From: Gammaproteobacteria bacterium
Lineage (GTDB): Bacteria; Pseudomonadota; Gammaproteobacteria; Xanthomonadales; Wenzhouxiangellaceae
Direction: 5' to 3'
DNA length: 64,000 nucleotides
Assembly: GCA_003567685.1 (NCBI GenBank)
Contig: PWYW01000029.1
Location: 17,122-81,121, forward strand
This document shows, one piece after another, positions 45,258 through 54,865 of the stretch (within the stretch, counting starts at the first letter, position 1; each line of letters opens with the position of its first letter). A program made the position numbers and the translations under genes. The notes beneath the pieces were generated by a model. That model had not been told where the DNA came from. It was given only the letters and a program-made list of their open reading frames with translations, and searched no databases.

Positions 45258-46082
45258 ATGGTGAATGAGTTCAATTTGGAACACCTATCAGGCATTCGCT
45301 TGAGCGGGCCTGATGCCGAGAATTTCGCGCAATCGCAGTTTGTCGGCGACATAAGCCAGCTCGATGACGGGCGATGGATGACAACGGCATGGTGTGACCC
45401 GAAAGGCCGATGCCTGGCTGTGATTCTCCTCAAACGGCATCAAGGCAATGTGGATCTGGTATTCCCGCTGGAACAACTGGCGACACTCGAACGATTACGC
45501 CTGTTCGCCATCGGGCGAACGGTCGAATTCACCCAATCACCGAGCGTCTGCGCCAGCTTTGATGGCGCGGTCAGCGCAAGAACGCCTGGCATTGTTCCCG
45601 GCGTAACGTCCCGCCGTCTCTGGCTGTGCGACGGCGCTGGTCAATCTCCGTCACCAGCCACGCTTCGACGCTGGCGACTGGCTGATCTGGCTGCCGCCAT
45701 CCCGTGGTTGTACAAACAAACCAGCGCGCGCTTTCTGCCGCAATTCCTGAACCTCGACACGCAGGGCGGATTGAGCTTCAGCAAAGGCTGTTACCCCGGC
45801 CAGGAAGTGATTGCCCGGCTGCACTATCGAGGCACCGTCAAATACCGATTGATCGCCTTCCGATGCCAGGGTAACGAGCCAGTCTGGGAGCCCGGCGAAA
45901 CACTTCGGCTGAATGGCCATGACGGCAAACTTGATGTTCTTGATGCAGTCCAGCTCGACGAGCTGCGACTTGGTCTGGCAGTCGGTCCGTCGTTCCTGCA
46001 GGCGGGACAGCGAATCGAGGTGACAGACAGTCAGGAAATACCAGCCAGTCTACAACTGGTTCACCCGTCGACCCTGTGCTAG
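45258..46082 (+). CDS. ygfZ: YgfZ/GcvT-domain folate-binding Fe-S maintenance protein
   Basis: A 274-residue protein related to the GcvT aminomethyltransferase. The YgfZ-specific motif KGCYPGQEVIARLHYRG, with its essential Cys, is near residue 177. YgfZ supports assembly or repair of Fe-S enzymes, including succinate dehydrogenase, in a folate-dependent way. Its position divergent from the sdh operon is consistent with that role. Confidence 0.9.
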   Translation: MVNEFNLEHLSGIRLSGPDAENFAQSQFVGDISQLDDGRWMTTAWCDPKGRCLAVILLKRHQGNVDLVFPLEQLATLERLRLFAIGRTVEFTQSPSVCASFDGAVSARTPGIVPGVTSRRLWLCDGAGQSPSPATLRRWRLADLAAAIPWLYKQTSARFLPQFLNLDTQGGLSFSKGCYPGQEVIARLHYRGTVKYRLIAFRCQGNEPVWEPGETLRLNGHDGKLDVLDAVQLDELRLGLAVGPSFLQAGQRIEVTDSQEIPASLQLVHPSTLC

Positions 46083-46135
46083 GATGGCCACATACTAAAA
46101 ATCAAGCCTGTCAACACCTTGAAGGGGTAACGTCA

Positions 46136-47104
46136 ATGAACACTTCATCCTGGGCTCGTGTCATCGCGTCATGTTTGCTGGTGTTGGCGCTGATAAGCGT
46201 CGGCTCAATTGCCCCGGCACAAGAAGTCGATCCGGAAGAATCATCCGAATTGGAGACGGCTGAAATGGCCGTCGAAAGCGAGCCGGCAAGCGAAGAGATC
46301 GCTGTCGAGGAACCCGTAGCCGCAGAACTTACCGACGAGCCGACAGGCGAGCCAGTGGGGAATGGCGACGATCGCGTATTCCTGCTGCATGTTCAGCCAA
46401 CCTTTACCCCCGAGCAGGCAGAGCAAGTCTATCGTCCGCTGGTCGATTTCCTCAACGCGACCACTCCGCACCGATTTGACCTTCAAACGTCCAGGGACTT
46501 CCACCGTTACTGGATGGATATTCGTCGTGGCCAGCAGCCGGACCTGGTCCTTGAAGATGCACACCTCGTTGCCCATCGAATTCAGCGAAACGGCTATCGA
46601 CCGCTCGTCAAGGCGGACCAGCCAGGTTACTACTCATTGATGGTAATGCCCGGCCAGGGCATTGAAACCACCAATGATTTGGTCGGTCTTGTCATCGCCA
46701 GCTTGCCGGCGCCGTCCTTGGGAGCCCTGGTTCTTGGCGAATGGTTCAATAACCCCATGCAGCAACCACGGATCCAGTCAAGTGCCAGTTCATGGCTGGA
46801 TGCGGTCGAGATCGTCTTCTCGATGGAAGCCGAGGCCGCGATCGTGCCGCATAATCTGGTGAGTCGCTACCCGAATCTGGACATTCTGGCCACTTCGGAG
46901 ACGTTTCCCAACAACACGATTGCCGCCAGTCCGGATGTACCAATGTCTGTTCAGGAGGACCTGATCAATGCGCTGGTAATCCTCCAGGAGGATCCGGAAT
47001 TTTTCTCGGCCCTGCACGAGATGGATATCGAGGCGTTCATTCCCGCAGACCCGGTTGAGTTCGAGGGGATGGAGCGCTGGCTCCGTCAGGTGTTCAGTCT
47101 CTGA
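46136..47104 (+). CDS. PhnD/SsuA-like periplasmic substrate-binding protein (orphan)
   Basis: A 322-residue exported protein. It has a signal peptide (SWARVIASCLLVLALISVGSIAPAQ), then an unusual acidic Glu/Ala/Pro-rich linker (about residues 26-75), then a type-2 periplasmic binding domain of the phosphate/phosphonate-binding group (LLHVQPTFTPEQAEQVYRPLVDFLN, QQPDLVLEDAHLVAHRI). No permease or ATPase gene is adjacent, so it may serve as a sensor or partner for distant genes. AGGGG precedes the ATG at 46136. Confidence 0.72.
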   Translation: MNTSSWARVIASCLLVLALISVGSIAPAQEVDPEESSELETAEMAVESEPASEEIAVEEPVAAELTDEPTGEPVGNGDDRVFLLHVQPTFTPEQAEQVYRPLVDFLNATTPHRFDLQTSRDFHRYWMDIRRGQQPDLVLEDAHLVAHRIQRNGYRPLVKADQPGYYSLMVMPGQGIETTNDLVGLVIASLPAPSLGALVLGEWFNNPMQQPRIQSSASSWLDAVEIVFSMEAEAAIVPHNLVSRYPNLDILATSETFPNNTIAASPDVPMSVQEDLINALVILQEDPEFFSALHEMDIEAFIPADPVEFEGMERWLRQVFSL

Positions 47105-47126
47105 CGGGGCGCCCTGGAACAGCCAG

Positions 47127-47945
47127 TCAGCGCCTCGCCACGAGGTAACAAATCCAGCCAGCGTCGGCGTCGCCACGCTCGCTCGGGCTGTAGATGCCAT
47201 CACCCTCCCCGGTCGACTCGTCGGTGCCTTCCCAGTAGACGGTCGCCGACGAGAACCCCGCTTCCAGCAGCAACTCGCGAATTTCAGGCAGTGTCCACAG
47301 GCGCCAGTGGTACTCAAAGGCCTTTTTCAGCTCTGAGCCATCGGCAAATTCAAAATGGATCTGGCAGGTCATGTGGTGATGGATCGGATCAAAGTTGGCC
47401 TGATCCCAAACGTAGGTGAAGTCGTCGAATTCCGTCCGCTCCTCCAGTTCCCGATGGGCGTCATAACCACCGAAGGCATCCAGGAAGAGAACCCCGTCGT
47501 CGACCAGGCCTGACCGAACCGTCTCGAAATACTCGCGCAAGGCCTGCCGGGTGGTGAACAGGTAGTAGCTGAAGTTCATGGCAAGAACGGCATCGACCGG
47601 GCCTGAATCCGACCTCCGAACATCTCCCTGAATCAATCGCAGACGAGCCCGTTGGTCGGGCGAAAGCGGTTTGACGTGGTGGCGCTGCCCCCAGGCCAGC
47701 ACCTCGGCATCCAGATCAACGCCGACTGCCTCGTGGTCGGCGCCCTGTCGCACCCAGGCGGCTGCCGTGTTGGCGGTGCCGCAGAAATCCTCCCGCAGCC
47801 GCTTCAATGCACGGCCGGTCAATTCAGCGAACGTTTCGGCAACGAAAGCCAATTCCGTTTCGGGGTCCTGGACGCTTTCTTCATACAAGGCGTGACGGTC
47901 AGCTTTCTGAGCCATGGAAAGCGTCTGGCGTGACGACTTGGGCAT
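47127..47945 (-). CDS. Class I SAM-dependent methyltransferase
   Basis: A 272-residue methyltransferase. The SAM fold begins LREDFCGTANTAAAWVRQGADHEAVGVDLDAEVL and continues with DAVLAMNFSYYLFTTRQALREYF. The Phe-Cys-Gly-Thr motif I is characteristic of a group of small-molecule methyltransferases, but the acceptor is unknown. Same strand as pgsA, 47 bases downstream of it. Confidence 0.78.
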   Translation of the reverse strand: MPKSSRQTLSMAQKADRHALYEESVQDPETELAFVAETFAELTGRALKRLREDFCGTANTAAAWVRQGADHEAVGVDLDAEVLAWGQRHHVKPLSPDQRARLRLIQGDVRRSDSGPVDAVLAMNFSYYLFTTRQALREYFETVRSGLVDDGVLFLDAFGGYDAHRELEERTEFDDFTYVWDQANFDPIHHHMTCQIHFEFADGSELKKAFEYHWRLWTLPEIRELLLEAGFSSATVYWEGTDESTGEGDGIYSPSERGDADAGWICYLVARR

Positions 47946-47992
47946 GAGGCGTTTCTCCGGGAAAGCGAAATTCAGAAATTATCGGCCGCGCG

Positions 47993-48553
47993 CTAGCGTC
48001 TGGCATGGATGGCCGGCCAGGCGGCACGCAGATAGCTGATCATGGACACTATGGTGAGCACCGCGGCCAGCACCAGCAACCAGCGACCAATATCCAGCAC
48101 CGGCAGCGGCCCCAGCGGCTCGCCATACAGCAGGAAGCCGATCGCAACCATCTGCAGAATGGTCTTGAGTTTGCCGGTCCATGCCACCTTGACCCGGGCA
48201 CCCTCGCCCAGTCCTGCCATCCATTCGCGAAGCGCGGAGATGGTGATTTCCCGCCCGATGATCACGGCCACGGACAGCGCCAACACCACTTCGGGTTGTC
48301 GCTGGAGGATCAGCACCAGGGCGACGGCCACCATCAATTTATCAGCGACCGGGTCAAGAAATGCACCGAAGGCGCTGGTCATACCGAAACGCCTTGCCAC
48401 CCAGCCATCCAGCCAGTCCGTCAGCGCGGCCAGCACGAAGATGACGACCGCCAGCACATTGGCCCAGTCGGATGGCCAGTAGAACGCCAGGGCCAGCACC
48501 GGGATCATCAGGATCCTGAGCAGCGTCAGCAATGTCGGGATGGTCAGTGACAA
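47993..48553 (-). CDS. pgsA: Phosphatidylglycerophosphate synthase
   Basis: This enzyme makes phosphatidylglycerophosphate from CDP-diacylglycerol and glycerol-3-phosphate. The 186-residue membrane protein carries the CDP-alcohol phosphotransferase motif DGWVARRFGMTSAFGAFLDP followed by VADK, with its four conserved Asp. It follows uvrC by 70 bases, a common order in gammaproteobacteria. Confidence 0.93.
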   Translation of the reverse strand: MSLTIPTLLTLLRILMIPVLALAFYWPSDWANVLAVVIFVLAALTDWLDGWVARRFGMTSAFGAFLDPVADKLMVAVALVLILQRQPEVVLALSVAVIIGREITISALREWMAGLGEGARVKVAWTGKLKTILQMVAIGFLLYGEPLGPLPVLDIGRWLLVLAAVLTIVSMISYLRAAWPAIHARR

Positions 48554-48623
48554 AATCGTCTCTGGGATGAAGGCACAGGGGGATTATCGCTCAATTGTGT
48601 GCATTCTGCGGGCTGGCAAGCGG

Positions 48624-50441
48624 TCATGAAACGTCCTGCAAACCGGCGACGATTCGCTCGGCCAGGGACTGGCTGATTCCGGGCACGCGGGCGAGATCCT
48701 CCGCACTGGCCTTTTTCAGCCCCTGCAGGCCACCAAAGTGCTGCAACAGTTTCTGTCGCCGCTGGGGGCCGACACCGGCAATCTGTTCCAGTGGCGATGC
48801 CTGGGCCCTTTTCTGGCGCCGCCGGCGATGAGCGCTGATGGCAAAGCGGTGCGCCTCGTCGCGAATCTGCTGAACCAGATGCGAGGCCGGATGATAGGGG
48901 CCCGGCTTGACCTGACGATCGCCATAGATGAAGGTTTCATGCCCGGCCTTGCGGCCCGGGCCCTTGGCGACGCCGAGAATGGGGACGGCATCCAGACCCA
49001 GTGCTTCCATCACCTTCCGGGCGCTGCTGACCTGGCCTTTGCCACCGTCGATGACCAAAAGATCAGGCACCGCGCCAGACTCTTCCAGCACGCGTCGGTA
49101 GCGACGCCGCAGCGCCTGCTCCATGGCGGCATAGTCATCGCCGGGCTCAATGCCCTCGATATTGAACTGGCGATAGTGTTTCTTCATTGCGCCTTCCGGC
49201 CCGAACACCACACAAGACGCCACTGTTTCGGTGCCGGACGAATGGCTGATGTCAAAACACTCCATCCGCTCGGGCGGCATGGACAGGTCAATCAACTCGG
49301 ATAAGGCCGCCAGGCCCTGCCCCACTTTGTCGCGCTCGGCCAGGCGTCGCCGCAACGCGTCACTCGCGTTGGCCAGGGCCATTTTCAGCCACTGGCTACG
49401 ATCACCGCGCACATTCCAGCGCAAACCCACCTTGCCTTCACGGCGGGCCGCCAGGGCCTCCTTCCACAGGCTGGCTTCGGCCGGCTCCGACGACAGCAGG
49501 ATCTCGCTGGGTGGCTGACGCTCGGCGTAATACTGGCCGATAAAGGCACTCATCAAGGCATGATCGTCCCAGCTGGCATCCAGGTTTCCCGGAAAGAAGC
49601 ACTGGCCGCCCATATTGCGCCCGTGGCGAAACTCGACCACCTGGACCGCGACGTGGGCACCCTCCCGGGTCAGGGCGATCACGTCCAGATCATTGGCCGC
49701 ATCGGTCACGTACTGGCTGGCCCGAACCTTCTGCAAAGCCTGGATCTGATCGCGAAGGGCAGCGGCTTTTTCAAATTCCAGCCCTTCCGAGGCCGCTTGC
49801 ATACGCTCGCCCAACAGTTCGATCACGGCCTCACTGCGGCCCTTGAGAAACGCCGAAGCGGCCTTGACGTCGCGCGCATAGTCCTCCGGGCTGATATACC
49901 CCACGCAGGGCGCGCTGCAGCGATTGATCTGGTATTGCAGACAGGGCCGCGTGCGGTTGGCAAACACCGTGTCCCGGCACTGCCGAAGACCCAGCAGACG
50001 GTAAATCTGGTTCAGCGATTCGCGCACAGCACCGGCGCTGGAGAAGGGGCCGAAGTAGGCGGCATCGTTCTTGCGGCTGCCCCGGTAAAAGCTGATGCGC
50101 GGAAATTGGTGGCGGCGGTCGATGCGAATCCAGGGGTAACTCTTGTCGTCACGCAGGTTGATGTTGAAACGCGGCCGATAGGCCTTGATCCATTCATTTT
50201 CCAGCAGCAGGGCTTCGGCTTCGGTGCGCGTCAGGCTCACTTCCATCCGGGCGATCTTGCGCACCATCAGATTGATGCGCGGCCCCTTGTCCTGGCGATT
50301 GAAATAACTGCCGACCCGCCGTTTCAAATTGCGCGCCTTGCCCACGTAGAGCACCTTGTCGTCGGCATCGCGCATCATGTACACGCCTGGTCCGCTGGAC
50401 AGGCTGCGCACAAACGCCGGGCCGTCGAACTCGCTGGTCAC
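48624..50441 (-). CDS. uvrC: Excinuclease ABC subunit C
   Basis: UvrC makes both incisions in nucleotide excision repair. The 605 residues contain the GIY-YIG nuclease (GPGVYMMRDADDKVLYVGKA, residues near 17-36), the UvrB-interacting UVR domain (ERMQAASEGLEFEKAAALRDQIQAL), the RNase-H-like domain (ECFDISHSSGTETVASCVVF, LLVIDGGKGQVSSARKV) and a C-terminal helix-hairpin-helix pair (GVGPQRRQKLLQHFGGL). It overlaps the phosphatase stop by 4 bases. Confidence 0.97.
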   Translation of the reverse strand: MTSEFDGPAFVRSLSSGPGVYMMRDADDKVLYVGKARNLKRRVGSYFNRQDKGPRINLMVRKIARMEVSLTRTEAEALLLENEWIKAYRPRFNINLRDDKSYPWIRIDRRHQFPRISFYRGSRKNDAAYFGPFSSAGAVRESLNQIYRLLGLRQCRDTVFANRTRPCLQYQINRCSAPCVGYISPEDYARDVKAASAFLKGRSEAVIELLGERMQAASEGLEFEKAAALRDQIQALQKVRASQYVTDAANDLDVIALTREGAHVAVQVVEFRHGRNMGGQCFFPGNLDASWDDHALMSAFIGQYYAERQPPSEILLSSEPAEASLWKEALAARREGKVGLRWNVRGDRSQWLKMALANASDALRRRLAERDKVGQGLAALSELIDLSMPPERMECFDISHSSGTETVASCVVFGPEGAMKKHYRQFNIEGIEPGDDYAAMEQALRRRYRRVLEESGAVPDLLVIDGGKGQVSSARKVMEALGLDAVPILGVAKGPGRKAGHETFIYGDRQVKPGPYHPASHLVQQIRDEAHRFAISAHRRRRQKRAQASPLEQIAGVGPQRRQKLLQHFGGLQGLKKASAEDLARVPGISQSLAERIVAGLQDVS

Positions 50442-50911
50442 CGCGAGCCGGACTGGGACTGAAGCGCCTCGATCAGCCCGTCAGCGGCGCTGGACAGCAT
50501 GTCCAGCACGCGTTCGAAGCCTTCGGCACCGCCGTAGTAGGGGTCAGGCACCTCGTCCAGCCCGTAGTCCGGCGCCAGCTCCATCAGCAAACAGACCCGC
50601 GCGGTGGCCGAAGCTGGTGCCAGGCGCTCCAGCGCCGCCAGGTTGTCCCGGTCCATGGCGAAGATGGCATCGAAACGATGAAAGTCGGCCGGTTGAACCT
50701 GACGTGCTCGCTCAGCGCTTAGATCCACGCCCCAGTCCATGGCATGTCGGATGGAACGCGGATCCGGCGCCTTGCCGATGTGATAGTCGGCGACCCCGGC
50801 CGAATCGGTCTCGATGGTCAGACCGGCCTCGCGCAACCGCGCATCGAACAGGGCCCGTGCGGTCGGGCTGCGACAGATATTGCCCAGGCAAACAAACAGA
50901 ACGGATTTCAT
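50438..50911 (-). CDS. Low-molecular-weight protein tyrosine phosphatase
   Basis: A 157-residue phosphatase. The active-site loop is VCLGNICRSPTA (CX5R, residues 8-14), and the acid is in VPDPYYGG near residue 125. Such enzymes act on tyrosine kinases of polysaccharide export (Wzb/Wzc pairs), but no such kinase is in the window. ATG at 50911 overlaps the kdsB stop, and its end overlaps uvrC. Confidence 0.92.
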   Translation of the reverse strand: MKSVLFVCLGNICRSPTARALFDARLREAGLTIETDSAGVADYHIGKAPDPRSIRHAMDWGVDLSAERARQVQPADFHRFDAIFAMDRDNLAALERLAPASATARVCLLMELAPDYGLDEVPDPYYGGAEGFERVLDMLSSAADGLIEALQSQSGSR

Positions 50912-51651
50912 GAGTCCAATTCTACGCGCAGGCGAGCGAGATCCTCGTGGGTGTCGACGCCGACCGGAATGGACTGACAGGCCTCTGCCACCAGAATGCG
51001 CCAACCCGCTGCCAGGGCCCGCAGCTGCTCGAGGCTTTCCAGCTTTTCCAGCTCGGCTTCCGGCAGACCCTGCCAGGCCTTTAGCGCAGCCACCCGATAG
51101 GCATACAGACCGATATGCCGGCACGCCTGTGCCCGGGGCCAGCCGCCATCGCGAAGGTGCGGAATGGGCGCGCGCGAAAAATACAGGGCGCGCTGATGGC
51201 GATCGGCGACCAGCTTGACCACGTTCGGGTCACGCCATTGGGCCTCGCTGTCCAGGCCACGCCACAAGGTCGACATCTGTGCCTGCGGGTCGCTGGCCAG
51301 GAGCTCGGCCACCTGGTGCAGACAGGCTGCCGGCATGCCCGGCTCATCACCCTGCAGATTGACCACGATGGCCTGGTCATCCAGGCGGCGACGCGTCACG
51401 ACCTCGGCCAGGCGGTCGGTTCCCGACGGGTGATCGGCGCGCGTCAAGATCACCTCGCCACCATCGGCCCGAACCACATCGGCGATTTCTTCACTGTCGG
51501 TCGCCACGCAAACACTGGCGGCACCGGCCTGGCGCGCCCGTTCCAGGGTGTGCAGCACCAGCGGCCGTCCGGCAATCTCGGCCAGGGCCTTGCGCGGCAG
51601 CCGGCTGGAACCAATCCGGGCGGGAATGATGATGTGAAACGATTCGGTCAT
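50908..51651 (-). CDS. kdsB: 3-deoxy-manno-octulosonate cytidylyltransferase
   Basis: KdsB activates Kdo with CTP for lipopolysaccharide inner-core synthesis. The 247 residues match the family: IIPARIGSSRLPRKALAEIAGRPLV at the N-terminus, VVNLQGDEPGMPA, FSRAPIPH and HIGLYAYRVAALKAW. It is grouped with lpxK and msbA, all in lipid A/LPS synthesis and export. Confidence 0.95.
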   Translation of the reverse strand: MTESFHIIIPARIGSSRLPRKALAEIAGRPLVLHTLERARQAGAASVCVATDSEEIADVVRADGGEVILTRADHPSGTDRLAEVVTRRRLDDQAIVVNLQGDEPGMPAACLHQVAELLASDPQAQMSTLWRGLDSEAQWRDPNVVKLVADRHQRALYFSRAPIPHLRDGGWPRAQACRHIGLYAYRVAALKAWQGLPEAELEKLESLEQLRALAAGWRILVAEACQSIPVGVDTHEDLARLRVELDS

Positions 51652-51687
51652 GTCAGAACCCGTAAAGATTGATAATGAATGCCCGGC

Positions 51688-52683
51688 TCATGAACTCCGT
51701 GAGTGACCATCGGGCCAGGCCTCCAGGTGGTCGAGCACCGGCCGCAGCACATCGTCCGGCAGCCGCAAACCTTGCTCGACCACCCAGGTATCCGCTTCGC
51801 GGCCCAGGCCCCGCAGTTTGACGGCATCTTTGGCCGTCACCAGCAGCGGGCCGGGCAAATTGGCCAGGTCACTGGCTGCGAATCGATAATGGTCGGGGAA
51901 GGCGTGCAAGTCCACAGCGATACCCAGGGCGCGAAGCTCCTCGGCAAAGCGATCCGGATTGGCAATGGCACAGAGGATCACGGCCTGCCGGCCCTGAAAG
52001 CCATCGGACGGGCGCTGCTCCTGCCCGTCCAGCCGTCTGAACCCGGAGAGCGGCAGCGACCACGCCAAGCTGTCAGGCCGGCACGCTACTGCACCCTTGG
52101 TCACCAGCAGATCGACGGTCTCCAGACGGTCCAGCGACTGGCGAAGCGGCCCGGCCGGCAGCAGGAAACCGTTGCCAAAACCTCGGTCGCCATCCACCAT
52201 GCAAATCTCGAAGCTGCGCGGAAGTGCCTGATGTTGCAGGCCATCGTCGCTGATGATGACCTCGGCGCCGGCATCCACCGCGGCCATCAGCGCGCGGTCG
52301 CGTCGGCAACTCACCCAGACCGGCAAACCGGTCTGTTCGGCCAGCAGCACGGCTTCGTCGCCCAGCTCGTCCACCTCTTCGGCCGTGACAAGCCGGCGCG
52401 GATCAGCTGCCCCCTTGCCGCCTGCGCCCCGACAGATCAGCGCAATCCGGTAACCTTGCGCGCTCAACTCACGGGCCAGGGCAATGACCATGGGCGTCTT
52501 GCCGCTGCCACCCGCCGTCAGATTGCCGACCACGATCACGGGCACTGGCGGCCTCAGTGATGGACGGTGCCAGCGCGAACGAAACAGCCATCTATGCAGC
52601 GAGGACAGCATTCGCCACGGCCAGGGCGGACGAGCGGTGTCGTACCAGAGCTTGAGCGCATAACGCTCGATCCGGCCTTTCAT
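51688..52683 (-). CDS. lpxK: Tetraacyldisaccharide 4'-kinase
   Basis: LpxK phosphorylates the lipid A precursor at the 4' position. The 331-residue protein has an N-terminal membrane-facing helix region and a Walker A, VVGNLTAGGSGKTPMVIALA, near residue 52. The DDGLQH segment (VIISDDGLQHQALPR) is diagnostic of LpxK. Its ATG shares one base with the msbA stop. Confidence 0.95.
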   Translation of the reverse strand: MKGRIERYALKLWYDTARPPWPWRMLSSLHRWLFRSRWHRPSLRPPVPVIVVGNLTAGGSGKTPMVIALARELSAQGYRIALICRGAGGKGAADPRRLVTAEEVDELGDEAVLLAEQTGLPVWVSCRRDRALMAAVDAGAEVIISDDGLQHQALPRSFEICMVDGDRGFGNGFLLPAGPLRQSLDRLETVDLLVTKGAVACRPDSLAWSLPLSGFRRLDGQEQRPSDGFQGRQAVILCAIANPDRFAEELRALGIAVDLHAFPDHYRFAASDLANLPGPLLVTAKDAVKLRGLGREADTWVVEQGLRLPDDVLRPVLDHLEAWPDGHSRSS

Positions 52684-54443
52684 CAGCCTTCGACTCTCGG
52701 CTCGTCCTGAAGCTGGAGCCGATGCAGATGGCGGTACAGACCTTCGGGCCGCGCCAGCAGTTCTTCGTGCCGGCCCTGCTCAACCACCCTGCCCTGGTCC
52801 AGCACCACGACGAGGTCGGCGCGCTGTACCGTCGCCAGCCGATGGGCGATGACCAGCGTGGTACGACGGGCCATCAGGATTTCCAGGGCCGCCTGGACCT
52901 GGCGTTCGGATTCGGCATCCAGTGCCGAGGTGGCTTCGTCCAGAATCAGGATCGGGGCATCTTTCAGGAGCGCGCGGGCAATGGCCAGTCGCTGGCGCTG
53001 GCCGCCGGACAACAGGGCACCCCGCTCGCCGATTGGTGTCTCGAAACCCGCCGGCAATTGCTCGATGAATTCCAGCGCATGGGCCTGACGCGCCACTTCG
53101 ATCAGGCGCTCCTGCGAGACCGGCTCGGGTGCACCGTAGGCCATGTTGGCCGCCACCGTGTCATTGAACAGCACAACGTTCTGGCTGACCAGCGCAATCT
53201 GGCGACGCAGTGCATCGAGCCGGAAGTCGTCGATCGAGCGGCCATCAATGCAGATTCGGCCGCCATCCAGCGAATAAAAGCGCGGCAGCAAGCGGGCCAG
53301 CGTGCTCTTGCCCGAGCCGGAGCGACCGACCAGCGCACACACCGAACCGGCCGGGATGTCGAGACTGATGCCATCGAGCACCTCGCGTTCAGCACCCGGA
53401 TAGCGAAAGGACACCTGCTCAAAGCGGATATTGCCCTCAACGCGCTCCGGCGCACACTCGCCCTCATCGGCCTCGCCCGGGGTGTCCAGCACCTCGAAAA
53501 TGCTTGAGGCCGCGGCCAGCCCTTTTTCGATCACCGCGTGCATCTTGGTCAGGCGCTTGAGCGGTGGAATGCAGGCCACCATGGCCGCCAGCACCGACAT
53601 GAAGATACCGGCCGTGACCTCGGCCCGCATGATGTTGCTGGCAGCAATCAGCAGCAGCAGGATGACCGACATCCCGGCGGCCAGCTGAATCAGCGATGAC
53701 GACAGCAGTTGGGTGGCCGTCAGGCGCAAATGCAGGGCGCGATTGCTTTCGTTGATGCGCTCGAAGGCGGCTTTTTCCTGCGCGCTGCCGCCAAAAATCT
53801 TGACCACCTCGTGGCCATTGACGGCCTCTTCGGTGACGTGGGTGACATCACCCATCGAATGCTGGATGCGGCCGGAAATCTTGCGAAAGCGCGCGCTGAT
53901 GACGGTGACCACCAGGGCAATGACCGGCACCAGCAGCAACATGGTCAAGGTCAACCGCCAGGACTGGATCAGCATGACCGTGACCAGCGCAATCACGGTA
54001 AAGGCATCGCGCAGGCTGCCGATCAGCGCCGTGGTGGCCGCCTGGGCAACTTGCTCGGCATTGTAGGTGACCCGCGAAATCATTTGCCCTGACGACTCAC
54101 GATCGAAATAGCTGGCCGGCAAGGTCAGGTAGCGGGCAAACAGATCGCCGCGCAGGTCGGCAATCAGCCGGCGACCCACCCATTCCATGCCGAACACACC
54201 GCCGAAGTTGCCGAGAATGCGCAAGAACACCGCGCCCAGCACCAGCGCCGGCAGCCACAAGCTGAAAACCGGCTCGGGCGCGGCAATGGTTTCATCGATC
54301 AACGGCCGAAGCAGGTAGAAAAACAGGCCCTGGCCGGCCGCATCCAGCGCCACCGCCACAATCGCCAGGATGAATACGGTCCGGTTCCTGCCAACATAGG
54401 TCAGCAGCCGCCGGTAAAGCCGATGCCCAGGGGCCTCGCTCAC
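52683..54443 (-). CDS. msbA: Lipid A export ATP-binding/permease protein
   Basis: MsbA is the half-size ABC exporter that flips lipid A across the inner membrane. The 586 residues comprise six membrane helices (to about 320) and an ATPase domain with Walker A (VGRSGSGKSTLARLLPRFY), signature LLSGGQRQRLAIARA and Walker B (ILILDEATSALD). It overlaps exbD by 4 bases, and lpxK follows. Confidence 0.95.
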   Translation of the reverse strand: MSEAPGHRLYRRLLTYVGRNRTVFILAIVAVALDAAGQGLFFYLLRPLIDETIAAPEPVFSLWLPALVLGAVFLRILGNFGGVFGMEWVGRRLIADLRGDLFARYLTLPASYFDRESSGQMISRVTYNAEQVAQAATTALIGSLRDAFTVIALVTVMLIQSWRLTLTMLLLVPVIALVVTVISARFRKISGRIQHSMGDVTHVTEEAVNGHEVVKIFGGSAQEKAAFERINESNRALHLRLTATQLLSSSLIQLAAGMSVILLLLIAASNIMRAEVTAGIFMSVLAAMVACIPPLKRLTKMHAVIEKGLAAASSIFEVLDTPGEADEGECAPERVEGNIRFEQVSFRYPGAEREVLDGISLDIPAGSVCALVGRSGSGKSTLARLLPRFYSLDGGRICIDGRSIDDFRLDALRRQIALVSQNVVLFNDTVAANMAYGAPEPVSQERLIEVARQAHALEFIEQLPAGFETPIGERGALLSGGQRQRLAIARALLKDAPILILDEATSALDAESERQVQAALEILMARRTTLVIAHRLATVQRADLVVVLDQGRVVEQGRHEELLARPEGLYRHLHRLQLQDEPRVEG

Positions 54444-54865
54444 GGTGCCGAAGCCTCCGGCTCGACAGCGGCAATGGTCAGGCGACGAATCCCCTCGGCA
54501 GAAGCGGCATCCAGCGACCGAACGACCAGCCGATGCGGCGCTTCACCATCGGCCCGGATGACCAGCACGGCATCAGGGTTGTCAGCAAACGCCTCGGACA
54601 GCGCCGCCTGCAGGGTGGCCCGGCGATCATCCACCAGTTGCCGGTCTCCAAGAAACAGACGGCCATCATTGGTAATCACCAACTCGATGCGGTTGGGCAC
54701 GGACTCATTTTCAGCCGTGGTCGCCTCCGGCAGGTCGAGACGCAGCAGCGAATGACGATCAAAACTGGTGGTGACCATGAAAAAGATCAGCAGCAGAAAG
54801 ACCACGTCAATCAGTGAGGTCAGGTTGACCTCGGGCTCCTCGCGCTCTTCGTCGGTCAACTTCAT
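54440..54865 (-). CDS. exbD: ExbD/TolR-family proton-channel subunit
   Basis: A 141-residue protein with one N-terminal membrane helix (VNLTSLIDVVFLLLIFFMVTTSF), which holds the conserved Asp that carries protons, and a periplasmic domain. It pairs with ExbB to energise outer-membrane processes. It overlaps exbB by 4 bases and msbA by 4 bases. The exbB-exbD-msbA-lpxK order is common in related genomes; no tonB is adjacent. Confidence 0.92.
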   Translation of the reverse strand: MKLTDEEREEPEVNLTSLIDVVFLLLIFFMVTTSFDRHSLLRLDLPEATTAENESVPNRIELVITNDGRLFLGDRQLVDDRRATLQAALSEAFADNPDAVLVIRADGEAPHRLVVRSLDAASAEGIRRLTIAAVEPEASAP

